From an uncultured Senegalimassilia sp. (lineage in GTDB: Bacteria > Actinomycetota > Coriobacteriia > Coriobacteriales > Eggerthellaceae): a DNA stretch of 64,000 bases. Every line of letters starts with the position of its first letter. The stretch's first letter is position 1. The stretch covers positions 124,001 through 188,000 of the forward strand of contig CAKTWI010000001.1 in the NCBI GenBank assembly GCA_934630815.1, in the 5' to 3' direction. A model generated the notes under the pieces. The model saw nothing but the letters and a program-made list of their open reading frames with translations, searched no databases and had not been told where the DNA came from. This document shows positions 1 through 7,269 of the stretch, piece by piece. The position numbers and the translations under genes were made by a program.

Positions 1-108
1 GGCGGCGCGCGCCATGACCGCGATCGGGAAAGCTCCGAAAACCGCTTCCCTGATTCGAACAACCCCTTGTCAGAACTTCCTTTCGCCAGGATCTCCCCGA
101 TAACAAAG

Positions 109-138
109 CGAAGGCCCGCTCAACTGAGCGGGCCTTCG
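109..138. terminator. Bidirectional hairpin terminator
   Basis: A perfect 13-bp stem (positions 109-121 with 126-138, AACT loop) closes off the minus-strand membrane-protein gene whose stop lies at 170. The minus-strand side continues CTTTGTT, a modest U-tract. The 1-108 stretch to its left shows no convincing gene. Confidence 0.75.
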
Positions 139-169
139 TGATGAATCGAGATTATAGAGCGAGAAGCGG

Positions 170-637
170 CTATCCGCGCGAAGCCGCACCGGGAACCAGC
201 GGGCACGGGGCGGGACGATTGCCGCGACGCGCGAAACGGATAAGGAAGCTTGCGCCGGAAAGCGCCAGAGCAACGCCCAGACCCGTGTAGAAGAACGCGA
301 TGAACCATGCGGGAACCAGGCCGAAAGCGCGAAGGGAAATGCCGCCGGTCATCATGATGGCCATCATGGCATAGCCCGGCACGTCGAAGAAATGCCAAAC
401 GCCGATGCGCTCGGCCTCGTAACCGGCGATGCGGACGGCATGCTTGCTCACCATCTTCGAGAAAACCTTGATGTGGAACAGCGTGAACACCACAGCAGCG
501 CCGATAGCGAGCAGCCACCACATTCCCTGATCCATCTGAGCGAACGACTGGATACCCAGCCAGGCGATGTTCCCGCCGGCGATAAGCCAAACAATGCCGG
601 CGACTAAAAGCAACGTACGCTTCGAAACTTTCAGCAT
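170..637 (-). CDS. Small four-helix membrane protein, unknown function
   Basis: A 155-residue protein with four hydrophobic segments at roughly residues 8-30, 38-60, 82-105 and 108-130, separated by short loops, and a basic, proline-rich C-terminal tail (RFARRGNRPAP). I do not recognise a named family or any catalytic motif. The ATG at 637 is supported by a GAGGGGG ribosome site 8-9 nt upstream. It lies 81 nt downstream of the PAP2 phosphatase gene on the same strand, but an operator-like repeat in that gap suggests its own promoter. Function unknown. Confidence 0.8.
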   Translation of the reverse strand: MLKVSKRTLLLVAGIVWLIAGGNIAWLGIQSFAQMDQGMWWLLAIGAAVVFTLFHIKVFSKMVSKHAVRIAGYEAERIGVWHFFDVPGYAMMAIMMTGGISLRAFGLVPAWFIAFFYTGLGVALALSGASFLIRFARRGNRPAPCPLVPGAASRG

Positions 638-666
638 ATCTGCCCCCTCTGAAACGAAACGGACGG

Positions 667-701
667 TATCGGCTAACCGATATCGATACTTGATATCGAT
701 A
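667..701 (-). promoter_or_regulatory. Operator-like TATCGATATC repeats
   Basis: Read on the minus strand, two identical 10-mers TATCGATATC (692-701 and 679-688) are separated by 3 nt and followed by the dyad TATCGG-CTAA-CCGATA (667-682). The array ends 30 nt upstream of the ATG at 637, where a promoter is expected. This is what a repressor-binding array looks like, but no regulator gene is adjacent in the window, so the binding protein is unknown. Confidence 0.5.
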
Positions 702-718
702 ACTGTATCAGGCCACCC

Positions 719-1240
719 CTACAGAATCCAGAGACCCACAAAACCTGCAAGCATACCCAACAAAGCCCCCACCACGACATCGCGAGGAAAATGCACACCC
801 GACACCACGCGAATGACCCCCAGCAACACTCCAGCAGCCAGCATGACCGGCCCCACCCATGCAAGCGGGCAGCAGGCGCAAAACGTCATGGCTATGACGA
901 AGATGCTGAACGCGTGCCGGCTGGGGAACGAATTGCCGCGCGTGTCCTTCGGGATGACGGGCGACGCATCGAACACCTCGTACGGACGCGGCGCGTTGAT
1001 GGCCTTGCGCATCACAGTGACCAGCGCGAACGAGATGCCCGGTACTAGCACGGCGCGGAGCAGCTCGCTCGCCGCACCGGCTACACCGATTGCCGCGGCA
1101 TATGCCAGCCACGCAAGCAGGCACGGATACGCCACATACACCGCGTTAGTGATGATCTTGTTCGCCAGGGAAACGCCGCGCGCCAGCGCAGGGCGGGCCC
1201 GCAAGGAATTGGTCGTAGATATGTAAGTTGATTTCCGCAT
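719..1240 (-). CDS. PAP2-family phosphatase, membrane-bound
   Basis: A 173-residue integral membrane protein of the PAP2 (phosphatidic acid phosphatase type 2) superfamily. All three signature motifs are visible: K-x6-RP (KAINAPRP), PSRH, and SR-x5-H-x3-D (here VVSGVHFPRD, with valine-serine preceding). Members dephosphorylate phosphatidate, undecaprenyl pyrophosphate or phosphatidylglycerol phosphate at the membrane; which substrate applies here is not evident from sequence. I place the start at the ATG at 1240 (MRKSTYIS); an upstream in-frame ATG at 1285 would add 15 residues that do not look coding. No strong ribosome site is visible before either. Confidence 0.85.
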   Translation of the reverse strand: MRKSTYISTTNSLRARPALARGVSLANKIITNAVYVAYPCLLAWLAYAAAIGVAGAASELLRAVLVPGISFALVTVMRKAINAPRPYEVFDASPVIPKDTRGNSFPSRHAFSIFVIAMTFCACCPLAWVGPVMLAAGVLLGVIRVVSGVHFPRDVVVGALLGMLAGFVGLWIL

Positions 1241-1385
1241 GCAAGCATTGTATCCGATAGCCGAATCACACGCGCTCGCGTGCATTTATAATCGGCTAAT
1301 AACCTGGTATGATACAACGTTTGCCCAGGTCAACACACGCGTACGGTTCCCGCCAAAAAAGTGCAAATGTATGTGACACCGCATG

Positions 1386-1420
1386 AAAAACGCCCGCAAA
1401 CATCGCTGTTTGCGGGCGTT
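1386..1420 (-). terminator. Rho-independent terminator after queF
   Basis: A 14-bp perfect stem (1389-1402 with 1407-1420, TCGC loop) is followed on the minus strand by a run of Ts. It lies 10 nt past the queF stop and ends the queuosine-precursor operon. Confidence 0.9.
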
Positions 1421-1429
1421 GAACACTTG

Positions 1430-1933
1430 CTAACGGTTGTTCACGGCCTCGGGATGCAGGTCGTGGTTCGCCAGGCGATCCCAGGCAACCTGCTCCCAGC
1501 GCGTGCCGGGCTTGCCGTAGTTGCAGTACGGGTCGATGGAGATGCCGCCGCGCGGCAGGAACTTGCCCCATACCTCGATGTACTTCGGGTCCATCAGCGC
1601 GATCAGGTCCTTCATGATCACGTTGACGCAATCCTCGTGAAAGTCGCCGTGGTTGCGGAAGCTGAACAGGTACAGCTTCAAGCTTTTGCTCTCCACCATG
1701 CGCACGTCGGGCACGTAGGAGATGTAGATGGTGGCGAAGTCGGGCTGGCCGGTGATCGGGCACAACGCCGTGAACTCCGGGCAGTTGAACTTCACGAAGT
1801 AATCGTTGCCGGGATGCTTGTTGTCGAACGTCTCAAGCACGCTAGGGTCGTAGGTTTGCGGGTACTGCACGCCCTGGTTGCCCAGAAGCGACAGGTCGTC
1901 GGTACCGGCGCGCATAGGTTTCTCGTTGGTCAT
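1430..1933 (-). CDS. queF: preQ0 reductase (NADPH-dependent 7-cyano-7-deazaguanine reductase)
   Basis: QueF reduces the nitrile of preQ0 to the aminomethyl group of preQ1 in cytosol, the last small-molecule step before tRNA-guanine transglycosylase inserts preQ1 into tRNA. The 167-residue protein matches the short, unimodular YkvM-type QueF: it carries the nucleophilic cysteine in [13 protein letters not shown] and the QueF motif [15 protein letters not shown]. The ATG at 1933 has an AGGAG site 8 nt upstream; a longer open frame upstream would run into queC and is rejected. It is the last gene of queD-queE-queC-queF, 97 nt after queC. Confidence 0.95.
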   Translation of the reverse strand: MTNEKPMRAGTDDLSLLGNQGVQYPQTYDPSVLETFDNKHPGNDYFVKFNCPEFTALCPITGQPDFATIYISYVPDVRMVESKSLKLYLFSFRNHGDFHEDCVNVIMKDLIALMDPKYIEVWGKFLPRGGISIDPYCNYGKPGTRWEQVAWDRLANHDLHPEAVNNR

Positions 1934-2030
1934 AAGGTCTCCTTGGGAAGCGCGGCCGGAAAGGCCGCACGGGTTGTAAGGGCTCGGGATCGCTTGGCGG
2001 GCGGCCGCTGCGCGCGGCCGGGTTCGCGTC

Positions 2031-2870
2031 CTACCCCCGGGCGTCCAGCTTATCGAGCAGCGGATCGCGCATGCCGTTAGCCTCGAAGGCGCGGTTGCGG
2101 TCGATGCACGTGCCGCATTTGCCGCACGGACGCTCGCCGCCCTCGTAGCAGCTCCAGGTAAGCTCGTACGGAACGTCCAGCTCAAGGCCGCATTTCACGA
2201 TATCAGCCTTCGACCAGGACACGAACGGCGCTTCCATGTGCAGCTGGCCCGCCGTGCCCTGCGTGATGGCAAGGTTCATGGCGTTCACGAACTCGATGGA
2301 GCAATCGGGATAGGCGTCGCCCGCCCAATCGTCATGATGCGCGCCGTAGAACAGCGCGCTCGCACCCAGCGACAGCGCCATGGACGCGGCGCTGGACAGG
2401 AACAGCCCGTTGCGGAACGGCACGTACGTGCTGACCGGAGAGCCGTGGGCCTCATCGATCTGCTCGGCGTAGCTTTCCTCGGGAACGTCTTGCGTGGAGT
2501 GCTCGAGCAGGCTGCAGTCGCTGTCGGCGAAGATGGCGGAAAGGTCGAGGAAGCGCTGCTCAACGCCGTAATGCGCGGCGACTGCCTTCGCGCTTTCGAT
2601 CTCCTTCTCGTGACGCTGACCGTAGGAGATGCTCAGCGCAAACACGTTCTCCGCGCCGAAGCGCTTGACCGCCAAGGCCAGAAGCGTGCTGGAATCCACG
2701 CCGCCGCTGCTGAGCACGAGCGCCTTTTGCGGGTTCTCTCCGCATACCTTGCCGTTCTCGTCGCGAGGCGCCGGGTCCTCACCCAGCATCCCATGCACGC
2801 GCAGGTTCTCGCGCGCGTTTGCGGCCGCAGCCGCGAACGAGGAGAACGCCTGTCCCTCGAAAATGCCCAT
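2031..2870 (-). CDS. queC: 7-cyano-7-deazaguanine (preQ0) synthase
   Basis: QueC converts 7-carboxy-7-deazaguanine plus ammonia to preQ0 with ATP. The 279-residue protein shows the PP-loop SGGVDSST near residue 54 and, close to the C-terminus, the four zinc cysteines in the pattern C-x8-C-x2-C-x2-C ([15 protein letters not shown]). The N-terminal about 45 residues before the PP-loop are longer than in typical QueC (about 220-230 residues). The ATG at 2870 sits 2 nt after the queE stop with a GAGGGG site inside the end of queE, implying translational coupling. Confidence 0.95.
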   Translation of the reverse strand: MGIFEGQAFSSFAAAAANARENLRVHGMLGEDPAPRDENGKVCGENPQKALVLSSGGVDSSTLLALAVKRFGAENVFALSISYGQRHEKEIESAKAVAAHYGVEQRFLDLSAIFADSDCSLLEHSTQDVPEESYAEQIDEAHGSPVSTYVPFRNGLFLSSAASMALSLGASALFYGAHHDDWAGDAYPDCSIEFVNAMNLAITQGTAGQLHMEAPFVSWSKADIVKCGLELDVPYELTWSCYEGGERPCGKCGTCIDRNRAFEANGMRDPLLDKLDARG

Positions 2871-2872
2871 CC

Positions 2873-3853
2873 TTACACGCCCCTCTCAACATCGGGCCAA
2901 ATGACCTTGTGCAGCTGCACTTGGGCAGTTGCCCAGGTCATCCGGTTCTCTTGCATGAATTCAACGATGCGCGCCGGCTCGATGTCCCCAAAGCACGGGC
3001 TCAGGTACACCGGCACGCGCCCCGGCAGATCGAGCTGCCGGGCAACTTCCAAAACGCGCGGCATATCGCCCTGCCCGCACACGAACTTCACCGTGTCGCG
3101 CGCGTCGAGCAGGCGGAAGTTCGCGGGCAGCATCCGCTGTTCCATGCCGCTTGACGGCAGCTTCCAGTCTACGGTGAAGGAGAGCGCACCAGGCGCGGCG
3201 TTGCCGATACGCGTGCGCAACCCGGCAAGCTCGTTCAAGTCGGCGGCGCCGTTCGTCTCGATCTCCACGCGTAGGCCGCGCCCGCTCGGACCGGGTTCGC
3301 CCAGCAGCAGCTCCACCAGCTGCGGCAGCAACGGCTGCAGCACCGGCTCGCCGCCGGTGAGCGTCACGCATTCCACGCCGGCCTGCCGCACCCACGCCGC
3401 CAACTGCTCGGGAGTTTCGTCCTTCGCCGCGGCACCCGGGACGTTCGCCCACATGGTGTCGCAATAACCGCAACGCAGATTGCAGCCGGTAAATCGGATG
3501 AACGCCGCCAGCTTGCCCGCGCACGCCCCTTCGCCGTTGATGCTGACGAACCGCTCCGCAACCGGCATGGTCGCCTGGGAGCTGGACTGGTCGGCGCTTC
3601 GGCATTGCGATGCCCTGACGGCGGCAGCAAGCGAAGAGGCCGGCGCCGCGCCAACAGCAGCGGACGCAGGACGCTGCGCGCCGCTAGCAGCGATGGCCGC
3701 CGACAACGAGCTATGCACGGTGGCAGGCGCCGATGCCGATACCTTCCCGGCACCGGACGCAGACGTTTGCGCACCATCGGCGCGCTTGAAGGCCGAGAAC
3801 GCGTCGCGCAGGCTGCCATAGATTGCTTTCGTGTTTTCGTTTTCGCAGGTCAT
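2873..3853 (-). CDS. queE: 7-carboxy-7-deazaguanine synthase (radical SAM) with an N-terminal extension
   Basis: QueE rearranges 6-carboxytetrahydropterin to 7-carboxy-7-deazaguanine. The radical-SAM cluster motif is GCNLRCGYC (C-x3-C-x2-C), preceded by the family-typical FVSINGEG and followed by a TGGEP motif. The recognised enzyme starts near residue 96 (an internal methionine, ATG at 3568, MPVAERF), about 231 residues, which is the usual size. The annotated start at 3853 adds about 95 residues: a short charged segment then an Ala/Ser-rich stretch. I keep the longer frame because it begins 7 nt after queD and is open throughout, but the short form is possible; neither start has a strong ribosome site. 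Confidence 0.9.
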   Translation of the reverse strand: MTCENENTKAIYGSLRDAFSAFKRADGAQTSASGAGKVSASAPATVHSSLSAAIAASGAQRPASAAVGAAPASSLAAAVRASQCRSADQSSSQATMPVAERFVSINGEGACAGKLAAFIRFTGCNLRCGYCDTMWANVPGAAAKDETPEQLAAWVRQAGVECVTLTGGEPVLQPLLPQLVELLLGEPGPSGRGLRVEIETNGAADLNELAGLRTRIGNAAPGALSFTVDWKLPSSGMEQRMLPANFRLLDARDTVKFVCGQGDMPRVLEVARQLDLPGRVPVYLSPCFGDIEPARIVEFMQENRMTWATAQVQLHKVIWPDVERGV

Positions 3854-3860
3854 GGCTTCG

Positions 3861-4280
3861 TTACGCGCGGTAGATCGCGCAGTTGTTCGGCGTTTCGTAC
3901 ACGTCCACCTGCGACACGGGGAAGCCCTGCTCTGCCAGCTTGTCGAAGAAGTAACGCGCCAGATTCTCCGCGGTGGTGCGGAACGGCATCATCGACAGCG
4001 TGAACCCTTCCTCCCGCAGGCAATCCAGGGTTTTGGGCATGAGCGAGCCCTCCTCAACCACGAACGAGTGGTCGAGCTCCTCGGTTAGGTCGCGCAGCGC
4101 GTGCTTGAAGTCCGCGAAGTCGATGACCATGTCCTTGTGCGTGCCCTCGGTTTGCAGCTCGGCCTGCTCGAGGTATGCCACCACGCGCCAGCGATGACCG
4201 TGCAGGTTCTCGCACTTGCCGTGGTAATCGGTCAGGAAATGCGCAGCATCGAAGCTGCTCTCCGTTTTCAGCCCATACAT
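3861..4280 (-). CDS. queD: 6-carboxy-5,6,7,8-tetrahydropterin synthase
   Basis: QueD converts dihydroneopterin triphosphate (from GTP cyclohydrolase, not in this window) to 6-carboxytetrahydropterin. The 139-residue protein has the 6-pyruvoyl-tetrahydropterin synthase fold signatures: FDAAHFL, then CENLHGHRW (zinc histidines and the catalytic cysteine) and a C-terminal VYETPNN. The ATG at 4280 is preceded by GGAAGGG; the longer upstream frame (to 4400) runs through the riboswitch-attenuator leader and is not coding. First gene of the preQ1 operon. Confidence 0.95.
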   Translation of the reverse strand: MYGLKTESSFDAAHFLTDYHGKCENLHGHRWRVVAYLEQAELQTEGTHKDMVIDFADFKHALRDLTEELDHSFVVEEGSLMPKTLDCLREEGFTLSMMPFRTTAENLARYFFDKLAEQGFPVSQVDVYETPNNCAIYRA

Positions 4281-4400
4281 AGCAAAAGCCCTTCCATCAA
4301 GCGAAAACCGCCGTCGGAAAGGCCCTTTTCGAAATGCGCGACAACCCGCATGCGATGCAGCAGAAGCTGTTCGCCCCCGCCGATAGAGTCGCGTCGTCAC

Positions 4401-4427
4401 GCAAAACGCCCGCCACGATCAGCGGGC
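4401..4427 (-). terminator. Attenuator hairpin in the que leader
   Basis: On the minus strand a 6-bp GC stem GCCCGC/GCGGGC (4422-4427 with 4408-4413, 8-nt loop) is followed by GTTTTGC. It begins 7 nt downstream of the preQ1 aptamer and 120 nt before queD, the position expected of a terminator controlled by the aptamer. Confidence 0.65.
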
Positions 4428-4433
4428 AAGGTA

Positions 4434-4471
4434 CCTAGTTTTGTTTACCGACAGGAGGTTTTCGAACTGTC
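4434..4471 (-). promoter_or_regulatory. preQ1-I (class I) riboswitch aptamer
   Basis: Transcribed on the minus strand, this 38-nt element has a 5-bp stem GACAG/CTGTC enclosing a loop that starts TTC and ends ACCTC, then an A-rich tail AAACAAAACTAGG. This is the preQ1-I H-type pseudoknot layout: C just before the 3' stem strand to pair the ligand, and loop CC pairing with tail GG. The tail is nearly that of the Thermoanaerobacter tengcongensis aptamer as I remember it. A terminator hairpin follows at once and the queDECF operon lies downstream, so ligand-induced premature termination is the likely mode (inference). Confidence 0.75.
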
Positions 4472-4614
4472 CATCAATCACGCGGCAAGTATACCGCCCC
4501 AAAGCCGCAAACAACGCCGCGCCCGAGCTTCCGCACGATAACCGCAAGCGCCTTGAGCAACGCCAGCAGACGTTTCGGAAACGTACCGCCATCCTTCCGG
4601 ATGACATCATCAAA

Positions 4615-4650
4615 TCGGACGCTTCGGAGCCACGACCCCAAAGCGTCCGA
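4615..4650. repeat. Intergenic hairpin family, copy 1
   Basis: A 10-bp perfect stem (TCGGACGCTT at 4615-4624 with its complement at 4641-4650) encloses a 16-nt loop that reads TGGGGTCGTGG on the minus strand. Related hairpins with similar stem and loop sequences occur at 5441-5473 and 9431-9464. This copy lies 20 nt past the stop of the HAD gene and is followed on the minus strand by TTTGATG, so it may also act as a weak terminator. Confidence 0.55.
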
Positions 4651-4670
4651 TGTCCCGCAGATGCCGAAAG

Positions 4671-5324
4671 CTAGAGCAACGCCAGCGTGCTTGCGATCAG
4701 CTCGTCCCAGGTGTGCGAAACGAACGAGGGGCGCTCGGCCGTCAGAGCGGGCTCGTTGAACATGCCCCAGGTCACCGCCGCGGTGCTTGCGCCTGCCGCG
4801 TTGCCGGATTGCAGGTCGAACGGGGCGTCGCCGACGTACAGGCACTCGCTGGGATCGAACCCCAGCAGCTCGCAACCGCGGACCACCGGCTGGGGATCGG
4901 GCTTCGGGCGCTCGATATCGTCCCAGCCCACGCAGCAATCCAGGTACGACGCAGCGCCCACCACCTCAAGCCCGCGCCAGGCAACCGCATGACGCTTCGA
5001 TGTGACCACGCCCAGCTTCAGACCCGCGCCCGCCAGCTTCGCCAACGCCTCCACCGTGCCTGGAAACGCCTTGATCATCTTATCGTGCACCGTTTTGTTG
5101 TGCGCTCGATACGCTTCGCAGAACCGCTCCTGCAGCACCGGATCGTCCGTGTAGTCCTTGACCTGCACGGCAAGCGGCTGCCCCACCTTCTGCAGGTATT
5201 CCTCGTCGCTGAGCTGGCGGCCCAGCACCGCAGGACCTGCATAGTGGAAGCTCGCCAAAAGCAGCTCGCGAGAATCCACCAGCGTGCCATCGTTGTCGAA
5301 CAAAACCGCTTTCAAACCAGCCAT
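4671..5324 (-). CDS. HAD-superfamily phosphatase, phosphoglycolate phosphatase/PpaX-like
   Basis: A 217-residue subfamily-IA HAD hydrolase. Motif I is DNDGT near residue 10 (the second aspartate acts as acid/base), motif II is the threonine/serine in VVTSK, motif III the lysine before PDPQP, and motif IV the acidic VGDAPFD. The alpha-helical cap lies between residues about 15 and 85. Proteins of this type dephosphorylate phosphoglycolate, pyrophosphate or sugar phosphates; the substrate here cannot be read from sequence. It stands alone between the tRNA-Ala gene and the que operon. Confidence 0.85.
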   Translation of the reverse strand: MAGLKAVLFDNDGTLVDSRELLLASFHYAGPAVLGRQLSDEEYLQKVGQPLAVQVKDYTDDPVLQERFCEAYRAHNKTVHDKMIKAFPGTVEALAKLAGAGLKLGVVTSKRHAVAWRGLEVVGAASYLDCCVGWDDIERPKPDPQPVVRGCELLGFDPSECLYVGDAPFDLQSGNAAGASTAAVTWGMFNEPALTAERPSFVSHTWDELIASTLALL

Positions 5325-5440
5325 GATGCTCCTTATTTACCTATATAAGCCCGCTCCGCAAACCAACGGACGGCAACAGCGACCGCTTTCGAGTTGCGCC
5401 AACGCCACCGAAACCGCTCTCCCGCCGATTCCGGCCGGGT

Positions 5441-5473
5441 CGGATACTTAGCCCTACGTCCCCGAAGTATCTG
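5441..5473. repeat. Intergenic hairpin family, copy 2
   Basis: A stem CGGATACTT/AAGTATCTG (5441-5449 with 5465-5473, one G-U pair) with a 15-nt loop reading CGGGGACGTAGGGCT on the minus strand. The minus-strand loop core GGGGACGTAG is shared with copy 3 at 9431. It lies between tRNA-Ala and the HAD gene, separate from the tRNA terminator. Confidence 0.55.
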
Positions 5474-5480
5474 GGAAAAG

Positions 5481-5511
5481 AAAAAGGGCTGCCGGATTAC
5501 CAGCAGCCCTT
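5481..5511 (-). terminator. Terminator downstream of tRNA-Ala
   Basis: Nine-bp stem AAGGGCTGC/GCAGCCCTT (5484-5492 with 5503-5511) with T-rich sequence following on the minus strand, 10 nt beyond the tRNA 3' end. Confidence 0.85.
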
Positions 5512-5520
5512 GCATTTCCA

Positions 5521-5596
5521 TGGTGGAGATGATGGGATTCGAACCCACGACCCCTACGTTGCGAACGTAATGCTCTCCCAGCTGAGCTACATCCCC
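5521..5596 (-). tRNA. tRNA-Ala(CGC)
   Basis: The 76-nt minus-strand sequence folds as a full cloverleaf: 7-bp acceptor stem GGGGATG/CATCTCC containing the G3-U70 wobble pair that identifies alanine tRNAs, D arm GCTC..GAGC, anticodon stem with loop TTCGCAA (anticodon CGC, reading GCG), and T arm GTGGG-TTCGAAT-CCCAT. The 3' ACCA is encoded. A near-perfect -35 box (TTGACA, complement of 5648-5653) lies about 50 nt upstream, and a terminator follows. Confidence 0.97.
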
Positions 5597-5698
5597 ATGG
5601 GTGTTGCGCTTTGCGCGAGAAGATATTTTCCTCGTTCAAACGCTGTTTGTCAAACACTTCTTCGCGGGCATCCGCAAAAAGTTCACGGTTGGAACCGC

Positions 5699-6031
5699 TT
5701 ACGACAGAACGCGCTCCTCCATGAGAGGAGACTCCACGCCCGGCTCGTCACCCTCGGGAACGAAGGGCTCGAACAGCGGCTCGCCGTTCTGCGACAGCTC
5801 AACCATGCCGGTGAGTACGTCGACGTACTGATAAGACTGGCGGGCGGTGCGGCCGCGCTTGCGATCGACCTCCATGATGAACAGCTGCGGGTGCACCTGC
5901 ATGAGCGTGCCCTCGCTCTCGACGATCTTGGAGCGGCCCATGTTGGCGCGCACTTTCAGACGTTGACCGACGAAATCGTGTAACGTATCATGAATGGAGT
6001 CGACGATTTGCGCTTGTTTCGCTAAGTCCAT
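5699..6031 (-). CDS. veg: Veg family protein
   Basis: A 110-residue small cytosolic protein of the Veg family, known from Bacillus subtilis as a highly transcribed gene next to ksgA that affects biofilm regulation. The family core is visible: GQRLKVRANMGRSK, then FIMEVDRKR and SYQYVDVLTGMVEL. It is longer than Bacillus Veg (86 residues) by an acidic C-terminal tail of about 25 residues. The rsmA gene is the next gene upstream, the same neighbour as in Bacillus, which supports the call. It has an extended -10 promoter about 40 nt upstream of the start. Confidence 0.88.
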   Translation of the reverse strand: MDLAKQAQIVDSIHDTLHDFVGQRLKVRANMGRSKIVESEGTLMQVHPQLFIMEVDRKRGRTARQSYQYVDVLTGMVELSQNGEPLFEPFVPEGDEPGVESPLMEERVLS

Positions 6032-6071
6032 AGTTGCTCTTTCCTACATAACACACAGATAACAGCTCAAA

Positions 6072-6080
6072 ATTATATCA
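6072..6080 (-). promoter_or_regulatory. Extended -10 promoter of veg
   Basis: On the minus strand TGATATAAT (TG-n-TATAAT) sits 41 nt upstream of the veg ATG. The matching -35 is weak, as is usual for extended -10 promoters. Confidence 0.55.
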
Positions 6081-6313
6081 TGCGGGTCAATGCACGCTTA
6101 CTTCTTCATGTTTTGCACCTAATTCCATAGCAGTTCCCACACAATAGCCATATACCAGGCATATTTTAGCTTGAAGACGGCGCTTGACGGAGCGCATGAC
6201 AACGCTAACCTTCCTGCAACTGCTGGCTTTGCAGTCGGGAAAACGCTGCTACGACAAACCAACCCGCACCTACTAGACTGCTGCAGACTCGCTTTCCTAA
6301 CCCCGCTTTACGC
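6081..6313. other. Intergenic DNA between rsmA terminator and veg promoter
   Basis: About 230 nt with lower GC than its surroundings. I see no gene, RNA fold or repeat in it. Confidence 0.5.
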
Positions 6314-6339
6314 AAAAAGGGCCGCGATGAACGCGGCCC
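6314..6339 (-). terminator. Terminator after rsmA
   Basis: Eight-bp stem GGGCCGCG/CGCGGCCC (6319-6326 with 6332-6339, 5-nt loop) followed on the minus strand by five Ts; 25 nt past the rsmA stop. Confidence 0.9.
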
Positions 6340-6363
6340 AAGTAGCATATCGGCTTCCAAGCG

Positions 6364-7269
6364 CTAACCCTGCTGCAGCGCCAGCAGCGCCTTGCCCATG
6401 TTCACGAACTCCGCCAGCGAGAGCGTCTCGCCGCGGCGCTTGGGATCGATGCCCGCTTGCTCGAACAGCTCAGGCAGATGCGGAGTCACCGCGGCACCGC
6501 CGGCCCCGCGACCGGCGAAGTAGGTTTTGCACGAGTTCGACAGCGTTTTGCGACGGCTGGCGAATGCGGCGTCCGCCATGATGCAAGCGGCGCGCACCAC
6601 TTCCCCATCGAGTGGTTTCCCCTGCTCATCGAGCACAGGCGTGCGATTCAGGCGGATGACCGCGCTGTCGACGCGCGGCGGCGGGAAGAAGTTGTTCGGG
6701 CTGACCGGGAAGCGCCCTGCCGGCTGCGCGTACAGCCGCAGCTTCACCGTGTAGGCGCCGTAGTTCTTCGTGCCCGGCTCGGCGGCCATGCGGTCGGCCA
6801 CCTCCTTCTGCACCATCACCGTTGCCGACTCAAGCGATTCGATGCGCTGGAAATAGTCGAGCACCACCGTTGCCGCAACGGCATACGGCAGGTTCGCCAC
6901 CAGCTTGTTGGGGGCCTCTTGCCCGTCCAAATCAGAAAGCTGCAGGTCAAGCGCGTCCTTCTGAATGAGCGTGAACGAATCCCACCAAGGCTCCAGCGTT
7001 TCGGCCAGCACGGCGGGCAAGTCGGTGTCGCGCTCGATGGACGTGACGTGCTTCGCGTTCTGCAGCAAGGCCATTGTTAGCGTGCCGATGCCGGGGCCGA
7101 TCTCGAGCACGTTATCCGCGCCCTCGAGCTCCGCCAGCGCTACGATCTTCGCCACAATGGCCTCGTTGACCAGGAAGTTCTGGCCGAGCGAGTACTTAGC
7201 CGAAAGCCCGTGGTCTGCCAGGACCTGCCGGGTGACCGAAAGGTTGGCCAAAGACGATACGCTACCCAC
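6364..7269 (-). CDS. rsmA: 16S rRNA A1518/A1519 dimethyltransferase (KsgA)
   Basis: RsmA dimethylates two adenosines in the 3' hairpin of 16S rRNA during 30S assembly. Visible signatures: the family N-terminus KYSLGQNFL, SAM-binding LEIGPGIGTLT, acidic ERD at the end of strand 2, the catalytic NLPY, and FFPPPRVDSAV in the C-terminal half. The frame is open far upstream, but homology begins at about residue 15. I take the GTG at 7269, with AGGGG 8 nt upstream, overlapping the flavin reductase stop by 8 nt; a TTG at 7251 is the alternative. Product of 301 residues, normal for the family. Confidence 0.93.
   Translation of the reverse strand: MGSVSSLANLSVTRQVLADHGLSAKYSLGQNFLVNEAIVAKIVALAELEGADNVLEIGPGIGTLTMALLQNAKHVTSIERDTDLPAVLAETLEPWWDSFTLIQKDALDLQLSDLDGQEAPNKLVANLPYAVAATVVLDYFQRIESLESATVMVQKEVADRMAAEPGTKNYGAYTVKLRLYAQPAGRFPVSPNNFFPPPRVDSAVIRLNRTPVLDEQGKPLDGEVVRAACIMADAAFASRRKTLSNSCKTYFAGRGAGGAAVTPHLPELFEQAGIDPKRRGETLSLAEFVNMGKALLALQQG

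Noticed and set aside
6171..6581. Plus-strand frame of 136 codons between veg and rsmA
   Set aside because: Runs through the rsmA terminator and into rsmA antisense; no family or ribosome site.
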